The notes beneath the pieces are model-generated. The model did no database searches. It saw only the letters and a list, made by a program, of their open reading frames with translations, and was not told the origin of the DNA. Of a stretch of DNA of 64,000 bases, positions 24,173 through 35,274 are shown piece after piece. Every line of letters begins with the position of its first letter. The first letter of the stretch is position 1. The DNA comes from Pseudomonas saxonica. GTDB taxonomy: Bacteria; Pseudomonadota; Gammaproteobacteria; Pseudomonadales; Pseudomonadaceae. The stretch spans positions 124,001-188,000 of the forward strand of contig NZ_VFIO01000004.1 in assembly GCF_007858365.1 (NCBI RefSeq), written 5' to 3'. A program made the translations under genes and the position numbers.

Positions 24173-25726
24173 ATGTTGAAATCACTCTGCATACTGTTCT
24201 TCGCACTGCTATTGGGGGGATGCAGCACCTTGGATGAACCCCGACACTCGAGCCAGGCCACGCCTGCAGCGACATCATCCTTTGGGCGGTCCATTCAGAA
24301 TCAGGCTGCGGCTTACAATGGCCGCTCGGGTTTTCGCTTGCTGCCCAACAGCAGCGAAGCATTCCGAGCGCGCGCCGAGCTGATCCGCAGGGCACAAAGC
24401 AGCCTGGATTTGCAGTACTACATTGTTCATGACGGCTTGAGTACCCGCATGCTGGTGGATGAACTGCTCAAGGCGGCAGACCGTGGCGTGCGCGTGCGCA
24501 TACTGCTCGATGACACAGCAAGCGACGGGCTGGACGAGATTCTGGCAACGCTGGCCGCCCATCCCAATATTCAGGTTCGCGTGTTCAACCCGTTGCAACT
24601 GGGCCGCAGCACTGGCGTGACCCGGGCCGTGGGGCGCCTGTTCAACCTTTCACGCCAACACCGGCGCATGCATAACAAGCTGTGGCTGACCGACAACAGT
24701 GCGGCGATTGTCGGCGGGCGCAATTTGGGCGATGAATATTTCGATGCTCAGCCTGACCTGAATTTCACCGACATCGACTTGCTGGGCGTTGGCCCGGTGG
24801 CCGAGCAATTGGGGCAAAGCTTCGATCAATACTGGAACAGCGCCCTGAGCCAACCCATTGGCGATTTTGTTTCGACCCGCCTTTCAACCCAGGAACTGGT
24901 CCAGGCACGCGCGGTACTGGAGGCGTCGCTGAAACTGGCGAAACAGAGCAACCCTACGCTCTATCAACAACTGGCGTCATATGAGACCAACCCGCAGTTG
25001 GACGTGTGGCGCAAAGACCTTATCTGGGCCTGGAATCAGGCGCTTTGGGACGCTCCAAGCAAGGTCTTGGCCAAGGATGAGCCTGACCCGCATCTATTGC
25101 TGACAACGCAGCTGGCGCCGGATCTGGCGGCCGTGAACAAAGAACTGATTCTGGTCTCGGCCTATTTTGTCCCGGGGGAAACAGGCCTGGTGTACCTCAC
25201 GGGCCGGTCAGACGCGGGCGTCGATGTTCGTTTATTGACCAACTCACTGGAAGCCACCGATGTGCCCGCCGTGCATGGCGGGTATGCCCCGTATCGCAAG
25301 GCATTACTGGAACATGGCGTTAAATTGTTCGAGCTGCGCCGCCAGCCGGGCAGCACCAGCGGCAGTGGCCCTCATCTGTTCAAGACCAACATGAGCAGTG
25401 ACTCCAGCTTGCACAGCAAAGCCATGATCTTCGATCAGCAAAAGTCATTTATCGGCTCATTCAACTTCGACCCGCGTTCCGGATTGTGGAATACCGAGGT
25501 CGGTGTATTGGTTGATAGCCCTGAGCTGGCCGCACAAGCCCGCGAGCTGGCGTTGCAGGGCATGGCGCCCGACCTCAGTTATGAGCCGATGCTGGAGCAG
25601 GGAAAGATCGTCTGGGTGACTGAAGACAATGGCCAGTTGCACACCTTGCGCCATGAACCGGGCAACTGGTGGCGGCGACTTAATGCGTGGTTCAGTAAAC
25701 GTGTAGGGCTGGAGAAAATGCTCTGA
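24173..25726 (+). CDS. Phospholipase D-family lipoprotein (cardiolipin-synthase-like)
   Basis: A 517-residue protein with signal and lipobox LLGGC (Cys17) and two HKD catalytic motifs: H167-x-K169 in HNKLWLTDNSAAIVGGRN, and H414-x-K416 in HSKAMIFDQQKSFIGSFN. The two-motif layout is that of phospholipase D/phosphatidyltransferase enzymes. The lipoprotein signal and sequence resemble the ClsC/YmdC-type and periplasmic PLD-like proteins more than ClsA, which has N-terminal membrane helices. Substrate is uncertain. It starts 12 bp after the MocR gene, so probably co-transcribed. A strong terminator follows. Confidence 0.9.
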   Translation: MLKSLCILFFALLLGGCSTLDEPRHSSQATPAATSSFGRSIQNQAAAYNGRSGFRLLPNSSEAFRARAELIRRAQSSLDLQYYIVHDGLSTRMLVDELLKAADRGVRVRILLDDTASDGLDEILATLAAHPNIQVRVFNPLQLGRSTGVTRAVGRLFNLSRQHRRMHNKLWLTDNSAAIVGGRNLGDEYFDAQPDLNFTDIDLLGVGPVAEQLGQSFDQYWNSALSQPIGDFVSTRLSTQELVQARAVLEASLKLAKQSNPTLYQQLASYETNPQLDVWRKDLIWAWNQALWDAPSKVLAKDEPDPHLLLTTQLAPDLAAVNKELILVSAYFVPGETGLVYLTGRSDAGVDVRLLTNSLEATDVPAVHGGYAPYRKALLEHGVKLFELRRQPGSTSGSGPHLFKTNMSSDSSLHSKAMIFDQQKSFIGSFNFDPRSGLWNTEVGVLVDSPELAAQARELALQGMAPDLSYEPMLEQGKIVWVTEDNGQLHTLRHEPGNWWRRLNAWFSKRVGLEKML

Positions 25727-25758
25727 CCGCAGGGAGCGGGGAGCCAGTTCAAGGCCAT

Positions 25759-25795
25759 AAAAAACCCCGCTTCCGGTTAAAGGGAAGCGGGGTCT
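25759..25795. terminator. Bidirectional terminator between phospholipase gene and spuH
   Basis: Stem ACCCCGCTTCC/GGAAGCGGGGT with an 8-nt loop. The minus-strand side ends in TTTTTTAT, suiting the end of the spu operon, and the plus side is followed by CTTCAG. Confidence 0.88.
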
Positions 25796-25808
25796 TCAGA
25801 GAGCCGTC

Positions 25809-26699
25809 TTAAACCGCGCTGGGCGATTTAGGACGGCGCGCATCCGGTTGCTTCCAGGACTCGGCCATCGACTCATCAATGGCTTGCTGGATGGCTTTTT
25901 TGCGGTGTTCTTCTGCACGGCGGCTGAAGAACCACACCAGGAAGGTCACCAGCGACACCGCCAGCAGAATCAAGCTGGCCACCGCGTTGATCTCGGGTTT
26001 AACCCCCAGACGGACCGCCGAGAACACTTCCATCGGCAAGGTGGTCGACCCCGGCCCGGACACAAAGCTGGCCAGTACCAGATCGTCCAGCGACAAGGCA
26101 AAGGACATCATGGCACCCGCCGCCAGCGAGGGCGCAATCATCGGGATAGTGATCAGGAAGAACACTTTCCAGGGCTTGGCGCCCAAGTCCATGGCGGCTT
26201 CCTCGATCGACAGGTCCAGCTCTCGCAGGCGCGCAGACACAACGACCGCCACATAGGCCGCACAGAACGTGGTGTGGGCGATCCAGATGGTGACGATACC
26301 GCGTTCCTGCGGCCAGCCAATCAACTGCGCCATGGCCACGAACAGCAGCAATAGCGAGAGGCCGGTGATCACTTCAGGCATCACCAGCGGCGCTGTTACC
26401 AGCCCACCGAACAACGTACGGCCCTTGAAGTGCGAGATACGCGTCAGCACAAAGGCTGCCAACGTACCCAAGGCCACCGCTGCAATTGCCGTGTAAAAGG
26501 CGATTTCCAGCGAGCGCATCACTGAGCCCATCAGTTGCGTATTGTCCAGAAGGCCCGTGTACCACTTCAGCGACCAGCCGCCCCATACGGTTACCAGCTT
26601 GGAGGCGTTGAACGAGTAGATCACCAGAATCAGCATCGGCAGGTAGATGAACAACAACCCCGCGACCAACATAAAGCTAGAAAAACGGAAGCGATTCAT
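25809..26699 (-). CDS. spuH: Spermidine/putrescine ABC transporter permease SpuH
   Basis: A 296-residue PotC/PotI-type inner-membrane permease with six hydrophobic segments and the EAA loop EEAAMDLGAKPWKVFFLITIPM contacting the ATPase. The ATG at 26699 overlaps the spuG stop by four bases. It is the last gene of the spu operon. The C-terminal tail (RRAEEHRKKAIQQAIDESMAE) is a long charged extension. It imports polyamines with SpuD/SpuE, SpuF and SpuG. Confidence 0.95.
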   Translation of the reverse strand: MNRFRFSSFMLVAGLLFIYLPMLILVIYSFNASKLVTVWGGWSLKWYTGLLDNTQLMGSVMRSLEIAFYTAIAAVALGTLAAFVLTRISHFKGRTLFGGLVTAPLVMPEVITGLSLLLLFVAMAQLIGWPQERGIVTIWIAHTTFCAAYVAVVVSARLRELDLSIEEAAMDLGAKPWKVFFLITIPMIAPSLAAGAMMSFALSLDDLVLASFVSGPGSTTLPMEVFSAVRLGVKPEINAVASLILLAVSLVTFLVWFFSRRAEEHRKKAIQQAIDESMAESWKQPDARRPKSPSAV

Positions 26700-27616
26700 A
26701 TCTTGCCCTCCAGTTCTTTAGCCTGGCTGCGGTTGAACAGAATGATCGGCACGATCAGGATTGCCAGCATCACCACGGCAAGCGCAGACGCTACGGGCCA
26801 GTCACGGTTGTTGAAGAACTCTTGCCACAGCACTTTACCGATCATCAGCGTTTCCGGGCCACCCAGCAGTTCCGGAATCACGAACTCGCCCACGACCGGA
26901 ATGAACACCAGCATGCAGCCGGCGATGATGCCGTTTTTGGACAGCGGAACGGTGATTTTCCAGAAGCTGTTGAACGTGCTCGAACCCAAGTCAGACGCCG
27001 CTTCCAGCAAGCTGTGATCGTGTTTGACCAAGTTGGCGTACAGCGGCAGGATCATGAACGGCAAGTACGAATAAACGATACCGATGTACACCGCGATATT
27101 GGTGTTGAGGATCTGCAAGGGTTCGCTGATCCAGCCCATCGACATCAAAAAGCCATTGAGCAGGCCGTTGTTGCTGAGGATGCCCATCCAGGCGTAAACG
27201 CGGATCAGAATGGCAGTCCAGGTCGGCATCATGATCAGCAGCACCAGTACGGTCTGCATCTCTTTACGCGCATTGGCAATCGCATAGGCCATGGGAAAGC
27301 CGATCAGCAGGCATAGCACCGTGCTGAAGAAGGCCATCTTCAATGAGCCCAGATACGCGGCGATATACAACTCATCGTCGCCCAACAAGGCGTAATTGCC
27401 GAGGTTCAGCAGGATCTGAATCTTTTGATCAACGTAGCTGTAGATCTCGGTGTAAGGCGGGATCGCAACGTCCGCTTCTGCAAAGCTGATCTTCAGAACG
27501 ATGAAGAACGGCAGCATGAAGAACAGAAACAGCCACAGGAATGGAATCCCGATAACCGCATGGCGGCCACCGGGGATTATTCGATGCATTCGGCGTTTGA
27601 ATTTGCGCATGTTCAT
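26696..27616 (-). CDS. spuG: Spermidine/putrescine ABC transporter permease SpuG
   Basis: A 306-residue PotB/PotH-type permease with a positively charged N-terminus, hydrophobic first segment IGIPFLWLFLFFMLPFFIVL, and EAA loop LLEAASDLGSSTFNSFWKITVPLS. I placed the start at 27616, where the ATG overlaps the spuF stop in an ATGA; a longer frame to 27652 would run deep into spuF. Pairs with SpuH as the heterodimeric channel. Confidence 0.94.
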   Translation of the reverse strand: MNMRKFKRRMHRIIPGGRHAVIGIPFLWLFLFFMLPFFIVLKISFAEADVAIPPYTEIYSYVDQKIQILLNLGNYALLGDDELYIAAYLGSLKMAFFSTVLCLLIGFPMAYAIANARKEMQTVLVLLIMMPTWTAILIRVYAWMGILSNNGLLNGFLMSMGWISEPLQILNTNIAVYIGIVYSYLPFMILPLYANLVKHDHSLLEAASDLGSSTFNSFWKITVPLSKNGIIAGCMLVFIPVVGEFVIPELLGGPETLMIGKVLWQEFFNNRDWPVASALAVVMLAILIVPIILFNRSQAKELEGKI

Positions 27617-28755
27617 GAGCGCAGTACCACGCCGCTGTCGTCTTCCCACCACACGTAGACTTCGTCATCCCACGTCGGGCGCGCGCCACGGCGCTCAGCA
27701 TTGGCCACGAATGACTGCACCAGCTTGCCGCTTGGCAGCTCGACGTAGAACACCGAGTGGCCACCCAGATAAGCGATGTCATGCACCTTGCCGCGCGACC
27801 AGTTGTACTCGTAGGTCGGCTTCTCGGTGGTGACGAGCATTTTTTCCGGGCGAATGGCGTAGGTGATGTGCTTGTCTTCAACCGAGGTGCTGACGCCATG
27901 CCCGACGTAGATGTCGTTTTCCAGTTCCGGGCAGTCGATGCGCGCGTAACCTTCGGCGTCATCAACCACTTCACCCTCGAACAGGTTGACGTTGCCGATG
28001 AACTCGCACACCAGACGGCTGACCGGAGTTTCGTAGATGTCGATCGGGCTGCCGATCTGGGCGATCCAGCCCTGATGCATGATCGCGATGCGTTGGGCCA
28101 TGGTCATGGCCTCTTCCTGATCATGGGTCACCATGACGCAGGTCACGCCAACGCGCTCGATAATTTCCACCAGTTCCAGCTGCATTTGCGAGCGCAGCTT
28201 TTTGTCCAGCGCGCCCATCGGCTCATCAAGCAACAGCAACTTAGGACGCTTGGCCAGGGAGCGGGCGAGGGCGACACGCTGACGCTGACCGCCAGACAAC
28301 TGGTGCGGCTTGCGCTTGGCATACTGGGTCATGTGCACCAGTTTGAGCATTTCGCCGACGCGAGCATCGATCTCGGCAGTGGACATTTTGTCCTGCTTGA
28401 GACCGAACGCGATGTTCTGGGCCACGGTCATGTGCGGGAACAGGGCGTAGGACTGGAACATCATATTGATCGGCCGTTCATACGGCGGCATATCAGTGAT
28501 GTCTACGCCATCGAGGAAAATACGGCCTTCTGTTGGGCGCTCGAAACCGGCGAGCATGCGCAGCAAGGTGGATTTGCCCGATCCCGATCCGCCGAGCATG
28601 GCGAAAATTTCGCCTTTGTTGATTTCCAGGGACACGTCGTCCACGGCAATCGTCTCGTCGAATTTTTTCGTGACCCGGTCGATTTTGACCAGCACCTGTT
28701 TAGGGGTCTGGTCGCCCTCGAGGGCTTTCTTATAGGCGCCGGAGGCAACAGCCAT
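27613..28755 (-). CDS. spuF: Polyamine ABC transporter ATP-binding protein SpuF
   Basis: A 380-residue PotA/PotG-type ATPase: Walker A GGSGSGKST, Q-loop MMFQSYALFP, signature LSGGQRQRVALARSLA, Walker B LLLLDEP, D-loop GALD, and switch His in VTHDQEEAM. The C-terminal 130 residues form a TOBE-type domain usual for polyamine importers. The start at 28755 has GGGAG upstream. It lies 69 bp downstream of spuE. Confidence 0.96.
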   Translation of the reverse strand: MAVASGAYKKALEGDQTPKQVLVKIDRVTKKFDETIAVDDVSLEINKGEIFAMLGGSGSGKSTLLRMLAGFERPTEGRIFLDGVDITDMPPYERPINMMFQSYALFPHMTVAQNIAFGLKQDKMSTAEIDARVGEMLKLVHMTQYAKRKPHQLSGGQRQRVALARSLAKRPKLLLLDEPMGALDKKLRSQMQLELVEIIERVGVTCVMVTHDQEEAMTMAQRIAIMHQGWIAQIGSPIDIYETPVSRLVCEFIGNVNLFEGEVVDDAEGYARIDCPELENDIYVGHGVSTSVEDKHITYAIRPEKMLVTTEKPTYEYNWSRGKVHDIAYLGGHSVFYVELPSGKLVQSFVANAERRGARPTWDDEVYVWWEDDSGVVLRS

Positions 28756-28824
28756 TTACGAAACTCCCAACAAATTTAGCAGCCCGATCAAGAGTGTCGG
28801 GCCTTGGATAGATGGTCAGGCGAG

Positions 28825-29958
<1,134 letters not shown>

Positions 29959-30061
29959 TCACACGGCAGCAGAACCGCCAAAGACAAAACCGGCGCGCAA
30001 CTTACCCTCGATAAACCGACACAGCAAAGTTTTCTGCAATTAATTGCATATGCGTCCGATT

Positions 30062-30098
30062 CTGTAGCCGCTACCGCAAGCTGCGGCAGCGTCTACAG
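30062..30098. repeat. REP-like hairpin within the spuD-spuE gap (family 1)
   Basis: CTGTAG-CCGCTaCCGCA and TGCGGcAGCgt-CTACAG form a near-complete stem between two co-directional operon genes. It carries the GTAGCCGCT word of the dispersed family and begins a few bases past the spuD stop on the minus strand. Confidence 0.8.
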
Positions 30099-30105
30099 GG
30101 CCTGT

Positions 30106-31254
<1,149 letters not shown>

Positions 31255-31402
31255 TCAACGACCTGATCTAAAGGTGGCTAAAGCCGGCGGCTAGTCTGGC
31301 AAGATACGGGGCAGGCTTTCAAGGGAAGAGCCTTGATTCTTAAGGCTCAGAACGCATTTACCTACACTAAATCTGCAGATTTCTGCGCTCTGAGCCAAAC
31401 CA

Positions 31403-32767
31403 TCAACCTTGCAATGTTTCCAAGGTCAGATCCAGGCACTTACGAGCCTTGGTCACTAGCTCATCGATCTCGTCTTTGCTGATGACCAATGGAGGGGCGA
31501 TGATCATGGTGTCGCCAACGGCACGCATGATCAGTCCGCTGTCGAAGCAGAATTGGCGGCAGATCATGCCGGCACCACGGCCTTCGTAACGTTTGCGAGT
31601 GGCTTTGTCCTGCACCAGTTCAATGGCACCCAATAAACCGACACCGCGTACTTCGCCCACCAAAGGGTGATCGTTCAGTTCACGTAACCGCTTTTGCAAA
31701 TACGGTGCCGTTTCGTTGTGAGCGTTCTCAATAATTTTTTCGTCGCGCAGGATACGAATGTTTTCCAGCGCAACGGCGGCGGCTACCGGATGACCGGAAT
31801 AGGTAAAACCGTGGTTGAAGTCGCCACCTTCGTTCAGCACGGCCACGACTTCGTCGCGCACAATCAAGCCACCCATCGGGATATAGCCCGAGGTCAGCCC
31901 CTTGGCGATGGTCATCATGTCCGGTTTAAGGTCATAGAAATCGCTACCGAACCACTCACCGGTGCGACCAAAGCCACAAATCACTTCGTCGGCAACGAAG
32001 AGAATGTCGTACTTGGCCAGGATCTCTTTGATGCGAGGCCAGTAAGTCTCAGGCGGCACGATCACGCCCCCTGCGCCCTGGATCGGCTCGGCAATAAATG
32101 CACCGACATTGTCCACGCCGATCTCGAGAATTTTTTCTTCGAGTTGATTGGCAGCCCAGACCCCGAACTCTTCCGGCGACATGTCGCCACCTTCACCGAA
32201 CCAGTACGGCTGCGCGATATGGGTGATGCCCGGAATCGGCAAGTCGCCTTGCTCGTGCATGTAAGTCATGCCGCCCAGGCTGGCGCCAGCAACGGTTGAG
32301 CCGTGATAGCCGTTCTTGCGGCTGATGATAACTTTTTTGTTTGGCTGGCCCTTGATCGCCCAATAGTGGCGAACCATACGCAGCATGGTGTCGTTGCCTT
32401 CGGAACCGGAACCCGTGAAGAACACATGGTTCATGCCTTCGGGGGCAATTTCGGCAATCACTTTGGCCAACTCAAGCACCGGCGGGTGAGCGGTCATGAA
32501 AAACAAGTTGTAGTACGGCAATTCGCGCATTTGCTTGCTGGCGGCATCGGCCAGCTCGTCACGTCCGTAACCGATGGCGACACACCATAGGCCGGCCATG
32601 CCGTCGAGAATTTTGTGGCCTTCGCTGTCCCACAGGTACACGCCCTTGGCGTGCGTAATAATGCGTGGGCCGACTTCCTTGAGCTGTTTGAAGTCGCTGA
32701 ACGGTGCCAGATGGTGATCGTTACTCAGATTTTGCCAAGCGAGGGTTTGCGGGTTTTTATTTGTCAT
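31403..32767 (-). CDS. spuC: Putrescine/polyamine-pyruvate aminotransferase SpuC
   Basis: A 454-residue class III PLP aminotransferase that transfers the amino group of putrescine, cadaverine or spermidine to pyruvate. Motifs: GSGSEGNDTMLRMVRHYW (PLP phosphate region), VADEVICGFGRTGEWFG (Asp of the PLP pyridine contact) and the Schiff-base lysine in MMTIAKGLTSGY. Start at 32767 with AAGGAG. It lies between spuB (57 bp upstream) and spuD. Gives an alternative to the gamma-glutamyl route encoded by spuA/spuB/spuI. Confidence 0.95.
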   Translation of the reverse strand: MTNKNPQTLAWQNLSNDHHLAPFSDFKQLKEVGPRIITHAKGVYLWDSEGHKILDGMAGLWCVAIGYGRDELADAASKQMRELPYYNLFFMTAHPPVLELAKVIAEIAPEGMNHVFFTGSGSEGNDTMLRMVRHYWAIKGQPNKKVIISRKNGYHGSTVAGASLGGMTYMHEQGDLPIPGITHIAQPYWFGEGGDMSPEEFGVWAANQLEEKILEIGVDNVGAFIAEPIQGAGGVIVPPETYWPRIKEILAKYDILFVADEVICGFGRTGEWFGSDFYDLKPDMMTIAKGLTSGYIPMGGLIVRDEVVAVLNEGGDFNHGFTYSGHPVAAAVALENIRILRDEKIIENAHNETAPYLQKRLRELNDHPLVGEVRGVGLLGAIELVQDKATRKRYEGRGAGMICRQFCFDSGLIMRAVGDTMIIAPPLVISKDEIDELVTKARKCLDLTLETLQG

Positions 32768-32824
32768 ACAGCGCTCCTTTATTCAGTTGGGGGGCTGACA
32801 CTCCTGAAGTCAGCCCCCTGCGTG

Positions 32825-34183
32825 TCAGACGGCGAACAGCAGGAATTCCCGCTCCCACGAACTGATGACGCGTTTGAAGTTTTCATGCTCGGCACGTTTG
32901 ACCGCGACGTAACCGGTGATGAATTTGGTGCCCAAATACTTCTCGACGGTCTTGCTGTTTTCCATCCGCTCCAGAGCGTCTTCGATGGTCAACGGCAGGC
33001 GCAGGTTGCGGCGTTCATAACCGCGACCGACCACGGGTGCACTCGGGTTGATGCCTTCGACCATGCCGATGTAACCACACAGCAAGCTGGCAGCAATGGC
33101 CAGATACGGGTTGGCGTCGGCACCCGGCAAGCGGTTTTCAACCCGGCGGTTTTGCGGCCCGGCATCGGGTACACGCAAGCCAACGGTACGGTTCTCTTCG
33201 CCCCACTCCACGTTTACAGGCGCAGACGTATCCGGCAGGAAGCGGCGGAAGGAGTTCACATTGGGGGCAAATAAAGGCAGCAGTTCAGGGATGAACTTTT
33301 GCAAGCCGCCAATGTGATTGAGAAACAGCTGGCTCATGGTTCCGTCTTCGTTGGAAAAGACGTTTTTGCCGGTCTCGATGTCAATAATGCTCTGGTGCAA
33401 GTGCATGGCACTGCCAGGCTCGCCGGTCATGGGTTTAGCCATGAACGTAGCGGCTACATCGTGCTTGAGCGCGGCTTCACGCATGGTGCGCTTGAACACC
33501 AGAATCTGGTCGGCAAGCGACAGTGCGTCACCGTGACGGAAGTTGATTTCCATCTGCGCCGTGCCGTCTTCATGGATCAGGGTGTCCAGATCCAGCTCTT
33601 GCAATTCACACCAGTCGTAAACGTCCTCAAACAGCGGATCGAATTCGTTAGCGGCTTCTATAGAGAAGGATTGGCGACCGGTTTCTGGCCGCCCGGAGCG
33701 CCCTACTGGCGGCTGCAACGGGTAGTCCGGGTCATCGCTGCGCTTGGTCAGGTAAAACTCCATCTCTGGCGCCACAATCGGCTGCCAGCCATGGTCGGCG
33801 TAGAGTTTCAGTACCTTTTTGAGCACGTTGCGCGGCGACAACTCAATCGGGTTGCCCTGCTTGTCATAGGTATCGTGAATCACCTGAGCCGTCGGCTCTA
33901 TCGCCCAAGGCACGACAAATACGGCGTTCTGATCAGGACGGCAGACCATGTCAATGTCAGCTGGATCGAGAAGCTCGTAATAAATGTCGTCTTCGACGTA
34001 GTCGCCCGTCACGGTTTGCAGCAGGACGCTTTCGGGCAGGCGCATGCCTTTTTCGGCAATGAACTTATTGGTCGGCGAGATCTTGCCGCGAGTAATCCCG
34101 GTAAGGTCGGCGATCATGCATTCGACTTCTGTGATCTTGTGGTCTTTCAACCAATCGGTGAGCTGGTCGAGGTTGTTACTCAT
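32825..34183 (-). CDS. spuB: Glutamate-polyamine ligase SpuB (glutamine-synthetase family)
   Basis: A 452-residue glutamine-synthetase-fold ligase that joins glutamate to putrescine or other polyamines using ATP. GS motifs are visible: the metal-binding EFYL (VAPEMEFYLTKR), a GS nucleotide/metal segment HLHQS in GSAMHLHQSIID, and NRRVENRLPGADANPYL. No GlnA-like adenylylation Tyr site. Paralogous to spuI, with which it shares most motifs. Between spuA and spuC; start ATG with AGAGGC. Confidence 0.93.
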   Translation of the reverse strand: MSNNLDQLTDWLKDHKITEVECMIADLTGITRGKISPTNKFIAEKGMRLPESVLLQTVTGDYVEDDIYYELLDPADIDMVCRPDQNAVFVVPWAIEPTAQVIHDTYDKQGNPIELSPRNVLKKVLKLYADHGWQPIVAPEMEFYLTKRSDDPDYPLQPPVGRSGRPETGRQSFSIEAANEFDPLFEDVYDWCELQELDLDTLIHEDGTAQMEINFRHGDALSLADQILVFKRTMREAALKHDVAATFMAKPMTGEPGSAMHLHQSIIDIETGKNVFSNEDGTMSQLFLNHIGGLQKFIPELLPLFAPNVNSFRRFLPDTSAPVNVEWGEENRTVGLRVPDAGPQNRRVENRLPGADANPYLAIAASLLCGYIGMVEGINPSAPVVGRGYERRNLRLPLTIEDALERMENSKTVEKYLGTKFITGYVAVKRAEHENFKRVISSWEREFLLFAV

Positions 34184-34219
34184 AAATGCCTCTGGGCTGA
34201 GTGTCCTGACTTGAATAAG

Positions 34220-34996
34220 TCAGGGGTTTACTGACGCATCGGCGTCGCGTTGTGTTGCGCGCCGCCTGCAGGCATCTCCAAATGCCTGGAAGATGGCGAG
34301 ATAAAACGGGTTAGAGCTTACCTGCCATTCGGGGTGCCACTGAACCGCTAAAGCAAAAGCCTTGCCGCCTTCGACCGAAACAGCCTCTACCAGACCGTCC
34401 GGGGCGGTGGCTTCAACCCGCAAACCGGGGGCCAATTGATCAATACCCTGGGTGTGGATCGAGTTGACCTCCAAAGCCGTCGGCAAGCCTAGACCAGCCA
34501 AAACGCCGCCGGGTTGAATATGCACCGCATGACTGGGACCGTACTGCACATCAAGGGGTGCGTCGGCGTCTTCTCGGTGCTCGATAAATCCTGCGACTTC
34601 ATGCAGTTTCTGGTGAAGTGAGCCACCCAGCGCTACATTCAACTCTTGAAAGCCGCGGCAAATGCCGAGCACAGGAACACCGGCGGCCAAGGCGGCGCGG
34701 ATCAAGGGCAGAGTGGTGCGGTCACGGTCAGGGTCATGCAAGGTGCCAGGCGCGCTGGCGGGGCCGTGATACAAATGGGGCTCGATATTGGACGGTGAAC
34801 CGGTAAAAAGCAGGCCGTCCAGACCGTTAAGAATATCGGCCGGATCTATCAGTTCCGCTAACGAGGGAACAATCAGAGGCAAGCCTTTGGCTGCCACTGC
34901 AACAGCTCGCACGTACTTGTCACCCGTGACGTGATAAGGATGCAAACCGATCTGCTTGGTGCAGGCGGTGACGCCGATCAACGGCAGGCGTGGCAT
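34220..34996 (-). CDS. spuA: Gamma-glutamyl-GABA hydrolase SpuA (class I glutamine amidotransferase fold)
   Basis: A 258-residue PuuD-type hydrolase that releases GABA from gamma-glutamyl-GABA. The nucleophile is C113 in LGICRGFQELNVALGG and the catalytic His-Glu pair is in WHPEW. First gene of the minus-strand spu operon, 36 bp before spuB and divergent from spuI. Its presence completes the glutamylation route together with SpuB/SpuI, the FAD oxidase upstream and a dehydrogenase encoded elsewhere. Confidence 0.94.
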   Translation of the reverse strand: MPRLPLIGVTACTKQIGLHPYHVTGDKYVRAVAVAAKGLPLIVPSLAELIDPADILNGLDGLLFTGSPSNIEPHLYHGPASAPGTLHDPDRDRTTLPLIRAALAAGVPVLGICRGFQELNVALGGSLHQKLHEVAGFIEHREDADAPLDVQYGPSHAVHIQPGGVLAGLGLPTALEVNSIHTQGIDQLAPGLRVEATAPDGLVEAVSVEGGKAFALAVQWHPEWQVSSNPFYLAIFQAFGDACRRRATQRDADASVNP

Positions 34997-35274
34997 GTAG
35001 CACCCCGGTATTATTGCTGTTGTGGGTTTGAATCGAGCTTAGCCTTGTTCATTTTTTTCCACAACACCCCCGTAAAAAATACTACACGGCCCGCTCAAGC
35101 CTGGGGCAGGCAAGCTTTATTTAAGTGCAAAGCCGCCCTGAAAAGCGTCAAAAATGGCCCTTAGGCGCTTTTTTAGGGCAGAAAATCAGCTGCTTGACTT
35201 CGGTAGGGCGTTCGGGTTGACTGAAACCCGTAGCGTTCAATGATTGATATTTTTAACAACAAAGGTGTTGCATC
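34997..35274. promoter_or_regulatory. Divergent spuA/spuI promoter region
   Basis: 278 bp between divergently read polyamine genes. It contains AT-rich patches (35045-35090, 35240-35265) and repeated GGCGCTT/AGGGC-type hairpin sequence around 35155-35180. PauR binding is expected here from the known biology of pau/spu promoters, but I could not define an operator from the sequence. Confidence 0.45.
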
